From: DASWNP01 sp036399175
GTDB lineage: Bacteria > Acidobacteriota > Blastocatellia > Pyrinomonadales > Pyrinomonadaceae
Direction: 5' to 3'
DNA length: 64,000 bases
Assembly: GCA_036399175.1 (NCBI GenBank)
Contig: DASWNP010000026.1
Span: 124,001-188,000 of the forward strand
Under the pieces are notes generated by a model. It made no database searches, was not told the DNA's origin, and saw only the letters and a program-made list of their open reading frames with translations. Both the position numbers and the translations under genes were made by a program. Positions 8,697-16,532 of this stretch are shown in pieces. The first letter of the stretch is position 1, and the number at the start of each line of letters is the position of its first letter.

Positions 8697-10823
8697 TTAC
8701 TGTACGCCGTCGGCTTCGCCGTTGTACTGTTGAAGCTTGCGGTAGAGCGTCTTTCGACCGATGCCGAGGGCGCGTGCGGCGCGCGTCTTGTCGCCGCCCG
8801 TGTAGTCGAGCGTGGCTTCGATGGCGCGGCGTTCTATCTCTTCAATCGGCGCGGGCATCTGAATCTCAAGCTTCAAGTCTCGCCCTTCTTCGGCGGCGCG
8901 TGCGCGTTCGCCGCGCGTGCGCGCTCGCTCGTCCTGCACGACGCGGCTGATGGCTTCCGGCAAATCGTCAAGCTCTATCTGGCGGCCCGAGGCGATAATC
9001 ACGGCGCGCTCGATGGCATTCTCAAGCTCGCGCACGTTGCCCGGCCAGTCGTAGCTCTTGAGCGCCTGCAAAGCCTGACGGCTGATGCCGGAGATGAAGC
9101 GCCCGGTCTTCTGCTTGTAGTGTTCGAGAAAATGTATGACGAGCGGGTGGATGTCGCCCGCGCGCTCGCGCAGAGGCGGGAGGCGGATAGGGAAGACCGA
9201 GAGACGATAGAAGAGGTCGCGCCGGAACGTGCCCTGCTCGACCGCGCGCTCCAAATCGACGTTCGACGCCGCGATGACTCGCACGTCTACCTTCAGACCT
9301 TCGCTCCCGCCGACGCGCGTAAACTCGCCGTCCTGCAAAACGCGCAAAAGGCTCACCTGAGCCGAAAGACTCATCTCGCCTATCTCGTCGAGAAAGAGCG
9401 TGCCGCCGTCGGCTTCCTCGAACCGACCGCGACGCCGCGCGCGCGCATCCGTAAATGCGCCCTTCTCATGTCCGAACAATTCGGTCTCCAGAAGCGTCTC
9501 GGGGATAGCGCCGCAGTTGAGCTTGACATATGGGCGGTCTTTGCGCGGCGAGTTGTAGTGGATGAGATTGGCGAAAAGCTCTTTGCCCGTGCCCGACTCG
9601 CCCTGTATCAGAACTGAGGTCTGTAAGTTTGCAACGTCGAGCGCAAGCTCGCGTGCGCGAAGGATGGCCGGAGCCTGTCCGATGATTCGGTCTTCGGCGT
9701 GACGCTCGTGCAGCACGCTTCTCAAGCGCATCACTTCGGCCGAGAGCTGGTCGCGCTCGAGGGCAGTTCCAATCTGCACGGCGATGCCCTCGACGAGCGC
9801 AATCTCGTGCTCGTCGAACTGCTGGCGCGGCTCGCTCCAGACTAGTCCGAGCAGGCCGAAGGTCTGTTCGCCGATGCGCACGGGCGCGACGAGAGCGGCG
9901 CGTCCGCCGAGCGTCCGGTTGAAGATGAGACGGATGGGCAGGGGCAGCGTCGAGTCGAAGACGGAGAGCGTGCGGCCTTCTGCTACCAAGTCCATGAGGG
10001 CAGGGAACTCCGTCAGGTCGATGCTCTGCCCGTGCGCTTCGATGAGCCCGCGCACGCCTTCGGTGGCGGCGTGCGGCGCAGCTTTGAAGGCCGCGAGGCT
10101 GATGGCCTTGCCCGAACGCTCGATGACGCCCAAAGCGCAGTAGTCTGCGCCGACCAGCGCGATGGCGCGCTCAAGCACGTGCGAAGTGACCTCGCCGAAA
10201 TCCGAGCGAGCGTTCAGGGCGTTGGCGATTTCCAGTAGAGCCCGCGTGCGGTCGGCCTCGCGCTGCTTGTCCGTGTAGAGCCGCGCGTACTGGTAGCCGA
10301 CGGCAATCTGGCGCGCGATGGATTGCAGGAAAGAAACCTCCTCGTCGAGCCAGAGACGAGCGGTGCGCGTCATGTGCAATCCGACGAGGCCGAGCACGTT
10401 GCCGTCCAGAACGACGGGCACGACCAGAAGCGAGCGCGTGCCGAGACTGGCGGGCAGCAGACGCACCTTCGGGTCTTGAGAGGGCGAAGAGGTGTCGTCG
10501 AGACGAAGCGGCTGCGTGAGGTCGAAGCGCTCGGCGAGCTGTGTGAAATCGACGGGGATGAACGTGCCGAGGCTCGAAGGCACGTCTGCCGAGGCTCGCC
10601 ACTCGTGGCTGATGCGCAGCTCGCCGCCCTGCGTTAGTTGCAGCACGTCGCAACGGTCAACGTCCATCATGCGCCCCAGCTCGGAGACGATGGCGTGCAG
10701 GAATTTGTCGAGGTCTATCTCGGAATGGATGTTGGGCGCGAGGCGATTGATAATCGCTTCCCGCGCTTCGTGCATCTTTATCTTGCGTTCGAGCGAAAGT
10801 GTTTGCACGGTGCTGGTGGACAT
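8697..10823 (-). CDS. GAF-GAF sigma-54-dependent transcriptional activator
   Basis: A 708-residue bacterial enhancer-binding protein. Numbering from the GTG one codon upstream: two GAF sensor domains at about 30-180 and 200-357, a sigma-54-interacting AAA+ domain at about 380-620 with Walker A GESGTGKE (409-416) and Walker B GGTLFLDEIGE (474-484), and a C-terminal Fis-type helix-turn-helix (DKTRAARALGIGRKTLYRKL). The sigma-54 contact loop reads GAFTDA (456-461) instead of the usual GAFTGA. The first GAF region contains MMDVDRCDVLQL, typical of ligand-binding GAFs, but the ligand is unknown. A sigma-54 activator of this design turns on -24/-12 promoters; its targets are not evident in the window. 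Confidence 0.9.
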   Translation of the reverse strand: MSTSTVQTLSLERKIKMHEAREAIINRLAPNIHSEIDLDKFLHAIVSELGRMMDVDRCDVLQLTQGGELRISHEWRASADVPSSLGTFIPVDFTQLAERFDLTQPLRLDDTSSPSQDPKVRLLPASLGTRSLLVVPVVLDGNVLGLVGLHMTRTARLWLDEEVSFLQSIARQIAVGYQYARLYTDKQREADRTRALLEIANALNARSDFGEVTSHVLERAIALVGADYCALGVIERSGKAISLAAFKAAPHAATEGVRGLIEAHGQSIDLTEFPALMDLVAEGRTLSVFDSTLPLPIRLIFNRTLGGRAALVAPVRIGEQTFGLLGLVWSEPRQQFDEHEIALVEGIAVQIGTALERDQLSAEVMRLRSVLHERHAEDRIIGQAPAILRARELALDVANLQTSVLIQGESGTGKELFANLIHYNSPRKDRPYVKLNCGAIPETLLETELFGHEKGAFTDARARRRGRFEEADGGTLFLDEIGEMSLSAQVSLLRVLQDGEFTRVGGSEGLKVDVRVIAASNVDLERAVEQGTFRRDLFYRLSVFPIRLPPLRERAGDIHPLVIHFLEHYKQKTGRFISGISRQALQALKSYDWPGNVRELENAIERAVIIASGRQIELDDLPEAISRVVQDERARTRGERARAAEEGRDLKLEIQMPAPIEEIERRAIEATLDYTGGDKTRAARALGIGRKTLYRKLQQYNGEADGVQ

Positions 10824-11111
10824 CACGCGTTATCGGGATGAGCGTTGAAGATTGCTCCTTAAAAATTTGTGTCTCTTCGGCGTCGGCAGCAGACAGATGG
10901 TTACTATCGAGGTCTGTCGTGCTCGCGCAATGGGAGAAGGCGTTTGACAGGCGCACCACTATAGCGAAGCGTGCGCCGTCTGCCAAGTGAAGCGAGAGTA
11001 GGAAACGACGGCGACGGCAGGAAAAGCGAAATCGCAAAAGCGAAACGACGAATGAAAGGCCGGGGAGCTTTTCATTCGTCGTTCGTGTTTCGTGAACGTG
11101 CGGCGGCTTGT
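10824..11111. other. intergenic region with heptad-module hairpin, copy 2b
   Basis: The spacer between the sigma-54 activator and the lytic transglycosylase. At 11025-11052 it carries four 7-base modules (AGCGAAA-TCGCAAA-AGCGAAA-CGACGAA) and, in inverse orientation at 11069-11092, CGAAACA-CGAACGA-CGAATGA. The inner 12 bases (11046-11057 and 11070-11081) pair perfectly around a 12-base loop; the outer modules pair imperfectly. The design matches the other heptad palindromes in the window with a different module sequence. The remaining bases show no gene. Confidence 0.6.
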
Positions 11112-11765
11112 TTAGCGTCCGGCGTCGGCCATCTCGGGCAGCAGTCGGAATTCGAGCTGCGCTTCATCGGGCGTGAGAATCGGGTGAAAGGTCTTGCCGT
11201 AGCGCGACGTGATGATGCGGACGTATTTCTGCGTCTCGTCGAAGGGCGGCACGCCGCCGTGCTTATCGACGTTGCCTTCGCCGGCGTTGTAGCCTGCGAG
11301 TGCCAGAACGATGTCGCCGTCGAATCTCTTGAGCAGCCAGCGCAGGTACTTCGTTCCAGCTTCGACGTTCTTCGCCGGGTCGTTCGCATCGTCGCACTTG
11401 AAGCGCTTGGCGGTCGGGGGCATGAGCTGCATCAACCCCTGCGCGCCGACGTGCGATTCGGCTTCGGGCTTGTAGCGCGATTCCTGCCAGATGACGGCGT
11501 GAATCAGTCGGGGATCGACGCCGTAGCGACGGCCAGCCTTCATAATCACGAGGTCAATCTCACGGTCGCCGGAGGTAGGAACGTCCGACGGAATAAAGTT
11601 CTCCAAATCGACTGTCGTCAAAGGAGCGGCGGCGGCGTTGACGCTCGGGGCGACGGCGCGCGTAATCGAGAAGTCGGTTAGATTCGTGAAAAGGAAAAGA
11701 GCGAAGAGCGCGAACGAAGCAAATTTCAATGAACGAAAACGGGGAACATGACGGGTGTAGTGCAT
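11112..11765 (-). CDS. SLT-domain lytic transglycosylase
   Basis: A 217-residue exported muramidase. A signal/anchor segment lies at about residues 14-30 (FASFALFALFLFTN), with GGAGAAC upstream of ATG 11765 as ribosome site. The SLT domain has the catalytic Glu in IWQESRYKPEAES, then GAQGLMQLMPPTAK and AGYNAGEGNVDK, all hallmarks of the soluble lytic transglycosylase fold. It cleaves the MurNAc-GlcNAc bond of peptidoglycan to give 1,6-anhydro ends. A long upstream leader with several short hairpins (11766-11940) precedes it. A second, larger enzyme of the same fold lies at 16529-18868. Confidence 0.9.
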   Translation of the reverse strand: MHYTRHVPRFRSLKFASFALFALFLFTNLTDFSITRAVAPSVNAAAAPLTTVDLENFIPSDVPTSGDREIDLVIMKAGRRYGVDPRLIHAVIWQESRYKPEAESHVGAQGLMQLMPPTAKRFKCDDANDPAKNVEAGTKYLRWLLKRFDGDIVLALAGYNAGEGNVDKHGGVPPFDETQKYVRIITSRYGKTFHPILTPDEAQLEFRLLPEMADAGR

Positions 11766-12291
11766 TAAGGTCGTTCTCCATGTGAGCTAGGTGGCCGGCC
11801 TCTCGCGGCCATCAGTTACATCCTGTCGGATTTTCAGCTTTTCAGGATGCTAAGCTTGGGGGCTTACGCATGGTGGAAACGATCATCTGCAAAGAGCAGT
11901 ACCGAGACCGCGACTATGATGGGTAATGTTATTTTTCGGTTGCTCCCGGCGCACGAAAAATATTCAGTAAAGTCTTCATCTGTATAGGTTTAGTTCATAG
12001 GCCGCAAATGCCTGAAGGCTCTTAGCTTTGCCTCCTGATAGTGCGTCCTGAACGGTCTCGAAGACCAGATTGAGTGAGATTCTGTATCGAATGAGTTCAA
12101 AAAAAGTGGGCTGAGAGCGAAAAAAATTATGGCAAAGAATGGCGTGTGTATGCCCGTCGCCACATTTTTGCATCAAATTGACGGCGAATATTGTGGATGG
12201 TTGCAAGTCGAACACACGGGTTCGTATAATTTTCTCTTCGCAGGCGAAAAGCTGCTGCAAATAAATAATCGTCGGGGGACATCGAAGCCTT
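11766..12291. other. AT-richer intergenic region with possible leader RNA
   Basis: A 526-base gap. On the minus strand, upstream of the lytic transglycosylase, 11780-11940 can form several helices: a perfect 7-bp stem 11819-11825/11843-11849 (CATCCTG/CAGGATG), a GGCC/GGCC stem near 11793-11810, and a TAAGC/GCTTA stem near 11852-11866. From about 11930 to 12290 the base composition is clearly AT-richer than in neighbouring genes. Short frames there (for example 11976-12260 minus) match nothing known. A promoter for the next gene is at 12201-12230. Confidence 0.4.
12201..12230 (+). promoter_or_regulatory. sigma-70-type promoter of the FmdB-type gene
   Basis: TTGCAA (12201-12206) and a perfect TATAAT (12225-12230) are separated by 18 bases, and the FmdB-type ATG lies 61 bases downstream of the -10 box. 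It is the clearest vegetative promoter in the window and lies in the AT-rich block. Confidence 0.6.
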
Positions 12292-12654
12292 ATGCCGATT
12301 TATGAATACACCTGTCAGAAGTGCAAAGCGCACATCGAGATAATTCAGAAAATCTCGGATAAGCCGCTCACGAGACACAGCAAATGCGGCGGCAAGCTTG
12401 AGCGGGAATGGTCGCGCACGGGCTTTCAGTTCAAAGGCTCAGGCTGGTACGTGACCGACTACGCGGGAAAGAAGACGGAGAAGAAAGAGGACGCGAAGGA
12501 GTCGAAAGAGGGCGCGACGGAGAAGAAGACGGAAGCGGCTGCCTCGTCGCCTGCGGACACCTCTTCTAAAGAGAGCGCATCCAAGAGCGCGGAGAAGTCT
12601 GCGACTTCTGCGACTAAGGCCGCCGCATCCAAGAGCACGACGAAGAGCGACTGA
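12292..12654 (+). CDS. FmdB-type zinc-ribbon protein with Ser/Lys/Ala-rich tail
   Basis: A 120-residue protein opening with the FmdB signature MPIYEYTCQKC and KISDKPLTRHSKCGGKLER. Family members usually have two CxxC knuckles; here the first Cys of the second pair is His (HSKC instead of CPKC), giving a possible C3H site. After residue about 60 the family domain ends and a low-complexity tail follows (repeats of KK, KES, SSK, SATKAAASK), rich in Lys, Ser, Ala and Glu, likely disordered. FmdB-type proteins are proposed regulators of amide or methylated-amine metabolism in some bacteria, but no such genes are nearby, so a specific role is not inferred. Confidence 0.85.
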   Translation: MPIYEYTCQKCKAHIEIIQKISDKPLTRHSKCGGKLEREWSRTGFQFKGSGWYVTDYAGKKTEKKEDAKESKEGATEKKTEAAASSPADTSSKESASKSAEKSATSATKAAASKSTTKSD

Positions 12655-12696
12655 GGTCGCTTCATACATTCTTTCGTAAGGTCGGAAATCAATTCA

Positions 12697-13596
12697 ATGC
12701 GTGTCAGCTACAAGCTTCTGATTGCGGTTTCGCTCCTGCTCCTGCTCGCGGGCGACAAAGCGGCCGGACAGGCCGGACGACGCCCCGCCGCTTCCGCCAG
12801 CAGAGAGCGCGACGTGCTCGTCAACATCTTCGCGGCTCGTGAGGGCGGCGCGGGCGAGCTGGTTTCGGCCAAAGAGATTTCGCTCTACGACGGCGGAGTC
12901 GAGCAGACGGTCAAGAGCTTTACGCCCGACCAGGGGCCTGCGCGCATCGTGCTGCTGGTCGATAACTCGCTCTCGCTGCGCACGGATGTCGAGAAACTGG
13001 CCGAGGCGACGCGCGAGTTTGCATACGAAATCTACGAGGGCGATCAGGTGATGGTCGTCGGCTTCGACGAGCAGCCCGAAATCATCGCCGACTGGACGGA
13101 CGATGCCAAAAAAATCGAGGCTGCGCTTCCGACCTTCCGCAAGCGCGGCGAGCCGCGACTCTTCGACGCCATCAGCGCCGTCGTAGACCAGGCGCTCCGA
13201 CCCTTCGCCGCAGGCAACCGCAAGCGCGCCATCGTGCTCGTCAGCGACGGCCTCGACCGGGGCAGCAAGACCAGCTTCGACGACGTGCTCTCCGAGCTAC
13301 AGGCGCAGGACATCACCGTCTACGCCTTGCAGATTCCAGACCGCACCGGCGGCGCTTTCCGCCGCGACCGACCCAAGCCCGAGCAGGCGCTCCAAAAACT
13401 GACCGAAAGCACCGGCGGGCGCGTCCTCTCCATCAGAAACTCCCGCAACGCCGCCCAAAGCATCTGCGACGAGCTGCGCAAAAACCGCTACGTCCTCGCC
13501 TACACTCCCACTACCTACAGCCTCACCGAATCGCGCCGCCTCCTCGTCCTCGCCAACGAAGGCATCCAGATACGCTCGAAAACGATGATTAAATAA
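12697..13596 (+). CDS. VWFA-related Acidobacterial-type secreted protein
   Basis: A 299-residue exported von Willebrand A protein. The signal peptide is residues 1-24 (LLIAVSLLLLLAG). An N-terminal beta segment (RDVLVNIFAAREGG, KEISLYDGGVEQTVKSF) precedes the VWA domain, whose MIDAS motif reads DNSLS (in IVLLVDNSLSLR) with later elements VVGFDEQ and IVLVSDGLDRG. The order matches the TIGR03436 VWFA-related domain, which is strikingly abundant in Acidobacteriota. The domain probably binds a metal and a protein ligand at the cell surface. The stop codon is directly followed by a heptad-module palindrome. A remnant at 40882-41040 resembles a C-terminal piece of a protein with this type of ending. 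Confidence 0.85.
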   Translation: MRVSYKLLIAVSLLLLLAGDKAAGQAGRRPAASASRERDVLVNIFAAREGGAGELVSAKEISLYDGGVEQTVKSFTPDQGPARIVLLVDNSLSLRTDVEKLAEATREFAYEIYEGDQVMVVGFDEQPEIIADWTDDAKKIEAALPTFRKRGEPRLFDAISAVVDQALRPFAAGNRKRAIVLVSDGLDRGSKTSFDDVLSELQAQDITVYALQIPDRTGGAFRRDRPKPEQALQKLTESTGGRVLSIRNSRNAAQSICDELRKNRYVLAYTPTTYSLTESRRLLVLANEGIQIRSKTMIK

Positions 13597-13680
13597 AAGT
13601 CTTGAGTCTGGAGTCTGAAGTCAAAGACAGGCAGCGTTTTGGTTTTGACTCCAGACTCCGAGACTCCAGACTCAAGACTT
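13597..13680. repeat. heptad-module palindrome, AGTCTGG set
   Basis: Left arm 13597-13625 reads as modules AGTCTTG-AGTCTGG-AGTCTGA-AGTCAAA. Right arm 13644-13680 is, in reverse complement, AGTCTTG-AGTCTGG-AGTCTCGG-AGTCTGG-AGTCAAA, one module longer. The outer 20 bases pair perfectly (13597-13616 with 13661-13680). It lies between convergent genes and starts right after the VWA gene's TAA. The stop codon of the small membrane gene on the other strand (13672-13674) is inside it. Confidence 0.85.
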
Positions 13681-13854
13681 TCTGCTGTAGATGTAGAACA
13701 TGACGGCGATGATGATGAGGAGGATGGTTTCGAGGATGAAGAAATACTTGAGGCCGACGCGCCCGTCTTCGTCCATCGACTGCTGGTAGACGACGAAGGT
13801 GCCGAAGGCGAGGCCGCAGGCGAGCCAGATGATTTGGCGTTTGGTGTCCCACAT
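13672..13854 (-). CDS. small two-helix membrane protein
   Basis: A 60-residue protein with two hydrophobic segments (IIWLACGLAFGTFVVY at about 8-23 and YFFILETILLIIIAVMFYIY at about 37-56) joined by a charged loop (QSMDEDGRVG). It is predicted to span the inner membrane twice. It lies 33 bases downstream of the aminotransferase on the same strand and is probably in its transcript. The last codons and the TGA stop are contributed by the adjacent heptad palindrome. No family was recognised. Confidence 0.55.
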   Translation of the reverse strand: MWDTKRQIIWLACGLAFGTFVVYQQSMDEDGRVGLKYFFILETILLIIIAVMFYIYSRKS

Positions 13855-13887
13855 GGGCTGGAAGGTTCTCTCAGTGAAGCGGCGTTC

Positions 13888-15087
13888 TTAAATTCTGGAG
13901 CGAAGTTTTTCGAGGCGCTCGGCGGCGGCCTGGAGCGTCTCGTCGCGCTTGCAGAAGCAGAAGCGCACCTGCTGCGAGCCGAGCGCGGGCGCGGAGTAGA
14001 AGGACGAGCCGGGCACGCAGGCGACGCCAATCTCTTTGACGAGAAAGCGCGTGAACTCAAGGTCGTCTTTAAAGCCGAAGGCTTCGATGCCGGTCATAAT
14101 GTAGTAAGCGCCGTCGGGCTCGAAGACCTGAAAGCCAGCTTCGCGGAGCGCGGGCAGAAGGAAGTCGCGACGCGCCGTGTACTCGGCTTGAAGGCGCTGG
14201 TAATACTCGCGGGGCAGGCGAAGCGCCATCGCTCCCGCTTCCTGCAAGGGTGCGGCTGCGCCGACGGTGAGGAAGTCGTGAACCTTACGAATCGCGTTGG
14301 TAATCTCAGGCGGCGCGATGCAGTAGCCGACCCGCCAGCCCGTCACCGAGTAGGTCTTCGACATCGAGTTGATGACGACGGTGCGCTCGCGCATCCCCGT
14401 AAGCTGCGCCATCGAGACGTGCTCGACCGAGCGGCCTACGCGCGGGTAGATGATGTGCTCGTAGATTTCGTCTGTGAAGCAGAGGGCGTCGTGCTCGATG
14501 CAGAGGTCGGCGATGAACTGAAGCTCTTCGCGGGTGAAGACCTTGCCGGTCGGGTTGTTCGGGTTGCAGATGATGACGGCCTTGGTTTTGTCTGTGAAGG
14601 CGGAGCGCAGCTCTTCGCGGTCGAAAGTCCAGTCGGGCGCGCGCAAGGGCACGTAGCGAGGGCGCGCGTCGGAGAGAATCACGTCGGGCGAGTAGTTCTC
14701 GTAGAAGGGCTCGAAGATAACGACCTCTTCGCCCGCATCGACGGTCGCCATCATCGTCGCAATCATGCCTTCGGTCGAGCCGCATGTGACTGTAACTTCG
14801 GTCTCAGGGTCAATCTCCATGCCGAGATGCCAGAGAGTTTTCTCGGCGAGCGCCTCGCGGAACGAGCGCGCGCCCCACGTTATCGCATACTGGTTCACGT
14901 CGCGCTCGATGGCTTCCGAGGCAGCGCGCTTAATCTCTGCGGGCGCGGGAAAGTCCGGAAACCCCTGCGAGAGATTGACCGCGCCGTGACGCATGGCCTC
15001 GCGCGTCATCTCGCGGATGACGGACTCGGTGAAACGACTCGCTTTCTGCGAGACGTGTCGGCGTTTGGAAGATACGGGTGATGTCAT
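13888..15087 (-). CDS. PLP-dependent class I/II aminotransferase
   Basis: A 399-residue fold-type I aminotransferase. Key elements are NLSQGFPDFP, the AITWGARSFREAL helix, CGSTEGM, the CNPNNPTGKVF segment, the FTDEIYEHI Asp, the PLP-binding Lys in SMSKTYSVTGWRVGY (about residue 244) and the substrate Arg in QQVRFCFCK. The NLSQGFPDFP opening and overall pattern are those of the methionine/kynurenine aminotransferase group (YbdL/KAT-like) rather than AspC. It probably transfers the amino group of an aromatic amino acid or methionine to a 2-oxo acid. ATG 15087 is taken as start; a TTG three codons upstream (15096) is possible. Confidence 0.88.
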   Translation of the reverse strand: MTSPVSSKRRHVSQKASRFTESVIREMTREAMRHGAVNLSQGFPDFPAPAEIKRAASEAIERDVNQYAITWGARSFREALAEKTLWHLGMEIDPETEVTVTCGSTEGMIATMMATVDAGEEVVIFEPFYENYSPDVILSDARPRYVPLRAPDWTFDREELRSAFTDKTKAVIICNPNNPTGKVFTREELQFIADLCIEHDALCFTDEIYEHIIYPRVGRSVEHVSMAQLTGMRERTVVINSMSKTYSVTGWRVGYCIAPPEITNAIRKVHDFLTVGAAAPLQEAGAMALRLPREYYQRLQAEYTARRDFLLPALREAGFQVFEPDGAYYIMTGIEAFGFKDDLEFTRFLVKEIGVACVPGSSFYSAPALGSQQVRFCFCKRDETLQAAAERLEKLRSRI

Positions 15088-15197
15088 CGGATTCAACTTC
15101 TGAAGGTAGAAACTCGGCGATGCTTGAAGTGGATGCTCTCACAGGACGCGCGCCGTTGGCAAACGAAGGCAAAGGCGGTCGAGAGATAAACCGAAGC

Positions 15198-15305
15198 ATG
15201 AGCGAAGAGAGCAAATGCCCGATGGGCAAGTACCCTCGGCTGGCGGCGTTTCTGGCGCTCGCCTTCATCCTGCTTTTCCTGTCGAAGAAGTTCGGGCTGT
15301 TGTGA
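15198..15305 (+). CDS. very small single-pass membrane protein
   Basis: A 35-residue frame, MSEESKCPMGKYPRL followed by a hydrophobic helix (AAFLALAFILLFLSKK). It would be a single-span membrane peptide with a CPMGK knuckle-like start. The longer frame back to 15078 adds residues that overlap the divergent aminotransferase start and look non-coding. The ribosome site is weak. It could be a real small membrane protein of the CPMGKYP type seen next to metabolic genes, or chance; no family assignment is made. Confidence 0.4.
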   Translation: MSEESKCPMGKYPRLAAFLALAFILLFLSKKFGLL

Positions 15306-15338
15306 GCGACGACGGGGCGCGTTCTCTCAGAGAGAGAA

Positions 15339-16532
15339 TCAGTTGTCGGGCGAGCTTTGCTGCTGCTCCTGCTCGGCGGCCTGAGTGCGTAGCTGGTCGA
15401 TGATGGAGCGGATGGCGGGGGCGAGTTTGCCTTCGGGGGCGAGGGCGAGATATTTGTCGTAGGCGCGAACGGCCTCTCGCCAGTTTTCCAGCTTTTCGTA
15501 AGCCGCGCCGAGAAGCTGATAGAGGGCTGGCTCGGTGTCGTCGAGCTGCGCGATGGCCTTGCGGAAGGCTTCGACGGCTTCGTCGTAGCTGCCCTTCTCT
15601 TCGAGGACGATGCCGAGACCGGCGTAGGCTTCGGGCTGGACGCCGCGAGCTTCGCGGATGGCGCGACGGTAAGACTCGACGGCCGCGCCGGGGTCGGCGG
15701 CGGCGCGAAGGATTCGACCTTCAACCGCCGAAGCCTCCGGGTAAACGGGGCGCACGCGCCGCGCCGCTTCAATCTGTTCGAGCGCGCCGTCGTAATCGTC
15801 GAGCGCAAGCAGCGAGCGCGCGAGGCCGACGCGCGCGGCGGGAAAACGCGGGCGAAGCTCAAGCGCGCGTCGGTAAAGCTCGACCGCATCCCTTCGCGTG
15901 CCGTCGGCGCTCGGGAGTCCTTCGCGCGCGTCCTCCGCCTGTTGAAAAAGTAGCTCGGCCTCGTCGGTCGTGCGCGTGAGCCCGACTTGAATGAGGCCGC
16001 GCTCGTTCGGAAGCACGGGGACGGTGCGCTCTCGGAATCCGGCAGCCCGCACGCGTAAGCTATGACGCCCTGCCTTCACTTTTTCGATAACCAGCCGACC
16101 CGCATCGTCAGTTCTTCCGCGCCGCAGCTCGTCCAGCCAGACGGCGGCCTTCGGCTCGGTCTGAATCGTCAGGCTTCTCGCCGAGACGTTCGACGGGGAA
16201 GTCTTCGCGCTGCCTACCGACGCCGCCTTGCGTCCCGTCTTCGGCGAGCTTGACGAAGGCTTAATGCTATCGCTGCGATTGCTGTTGCTACTACTGCGCG
16301 CAGGTTTCTTTCGTTGCGCGAGGGCGGCGGGCGAGACGACAGTGAACGCGAGAGCGAAACAGGCCAACACCACCGAGGAAAGGAAAAGGGAAAAAGGAAA
16401 AAGGCGAAGGGGAAGGCGCGAAGATGAAGTGGCTGCTATAAAGCAAGGGGGTGAAGGCGCAGCTATTTCACTTCGTTTGCTTCGTCCACTTCGCCCTTTG
16501 CCTTTTTCCCTTTGCCCTTTGCCTTTCATCAT
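15339..16532 (-). CDS. secreted PEGA/TPR protein
   Basis: A protein of up to 397 residues. After a signal-like segment (VVLACFALAFTVVSPAALA, about 54-72) and a Ser/Lys-rich linker come a PEGA-type beta domain (LTIQTEPKAAVWLDEL, GRHSLRVRAAGFRER, about 125-180) and at least four TPR units (AVELYRRALELRPRF, GALEQIEAARRVRP, AVEAFRKAIAQL, AVRAYDKYLALAPE). It is probably a periplasmic scaffold. The start overlaps the stop of the upstream transglycosylase (ATGA), with GGGAGGA ahead, so translation is coupled. Residues 1-53 are almost entirely encoded by an inverted heptad repeat; a GTG at 16373 would start exactly after it and may be the ancestral start. Confidence 0.78.
   Translation of the reverse strand: MMKGKGQREKGKGRSGRSKRSEIAAPSPPCFIAATSSSRLPLRLFPFSLFLSSVVLACFALAFTVVSPAALAQRKKPARSSSNSNRSDSIKPSSSSPKTGRKAASVGSAKTSPSNVSARSLTIQTEPKAAVWLDELRRGRTDDAGRLVIEKVKAGRHSLRVRAAGFRERTVPVLPNERGLIQVGLTRTTDEAELLFQQAEDAREGLPSADGTRRDAVELYRRALELRPRFPAARVGLARSLLALDDYDGALEQIEAARRVRPVYPEASAVEGRILRAAADPGAAVESYRRAIREARGVQPEAYAGLGIVLEEKGSYDEAVEAFRKAIAQLDDTEPALYQLLGAAYEKLENWREAVRAYDKYLALAPEGKLAPAIRSIIDQLRTQAAEQEQQQSSPDN
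16375..16530. repeat. heptad-module inverted repeat within the PEGA/TPR 5' coding region
   Basis: Left arm 16375-16409 is GAGGAAA-GGAAAAG-GGAAAAA-GGAAAAA-GGCGAAG. Right arm 16489-16530, read in reverse complement, is GATGAAA-GGCAAAG-GGCAAAG-GGAAAAA-GGCAAAG-GGCGAAG. The same module order with one extra unit, and about 79 bases between arms, make an imperfect large stem-loop. It encodes the low-complexity start of the PEGA/TPR protein (KGKGQREKGKGR and RLPLRLFPFSLFLS). Confidence 0.75.

Noticed and set aside
11976..12260. 94-codon minus-strand frame in the AT-rich gap
   Set aside because: No ribosome site, no family, and it covers the promoter of the FmdB-type gene.
13597..13680. AGTCTGG palindrome as an ordinary terminator only
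   Set aside because: It lacks a T-tract, and its 7-base module build with an extra unit in one arm is not explained by a terminator role.
15078..15197. N-terminal extension of the small membrane peptide at 15198
   Set aside because: It overlaps the divergent aminotransferase start and its composition looks non-coding.
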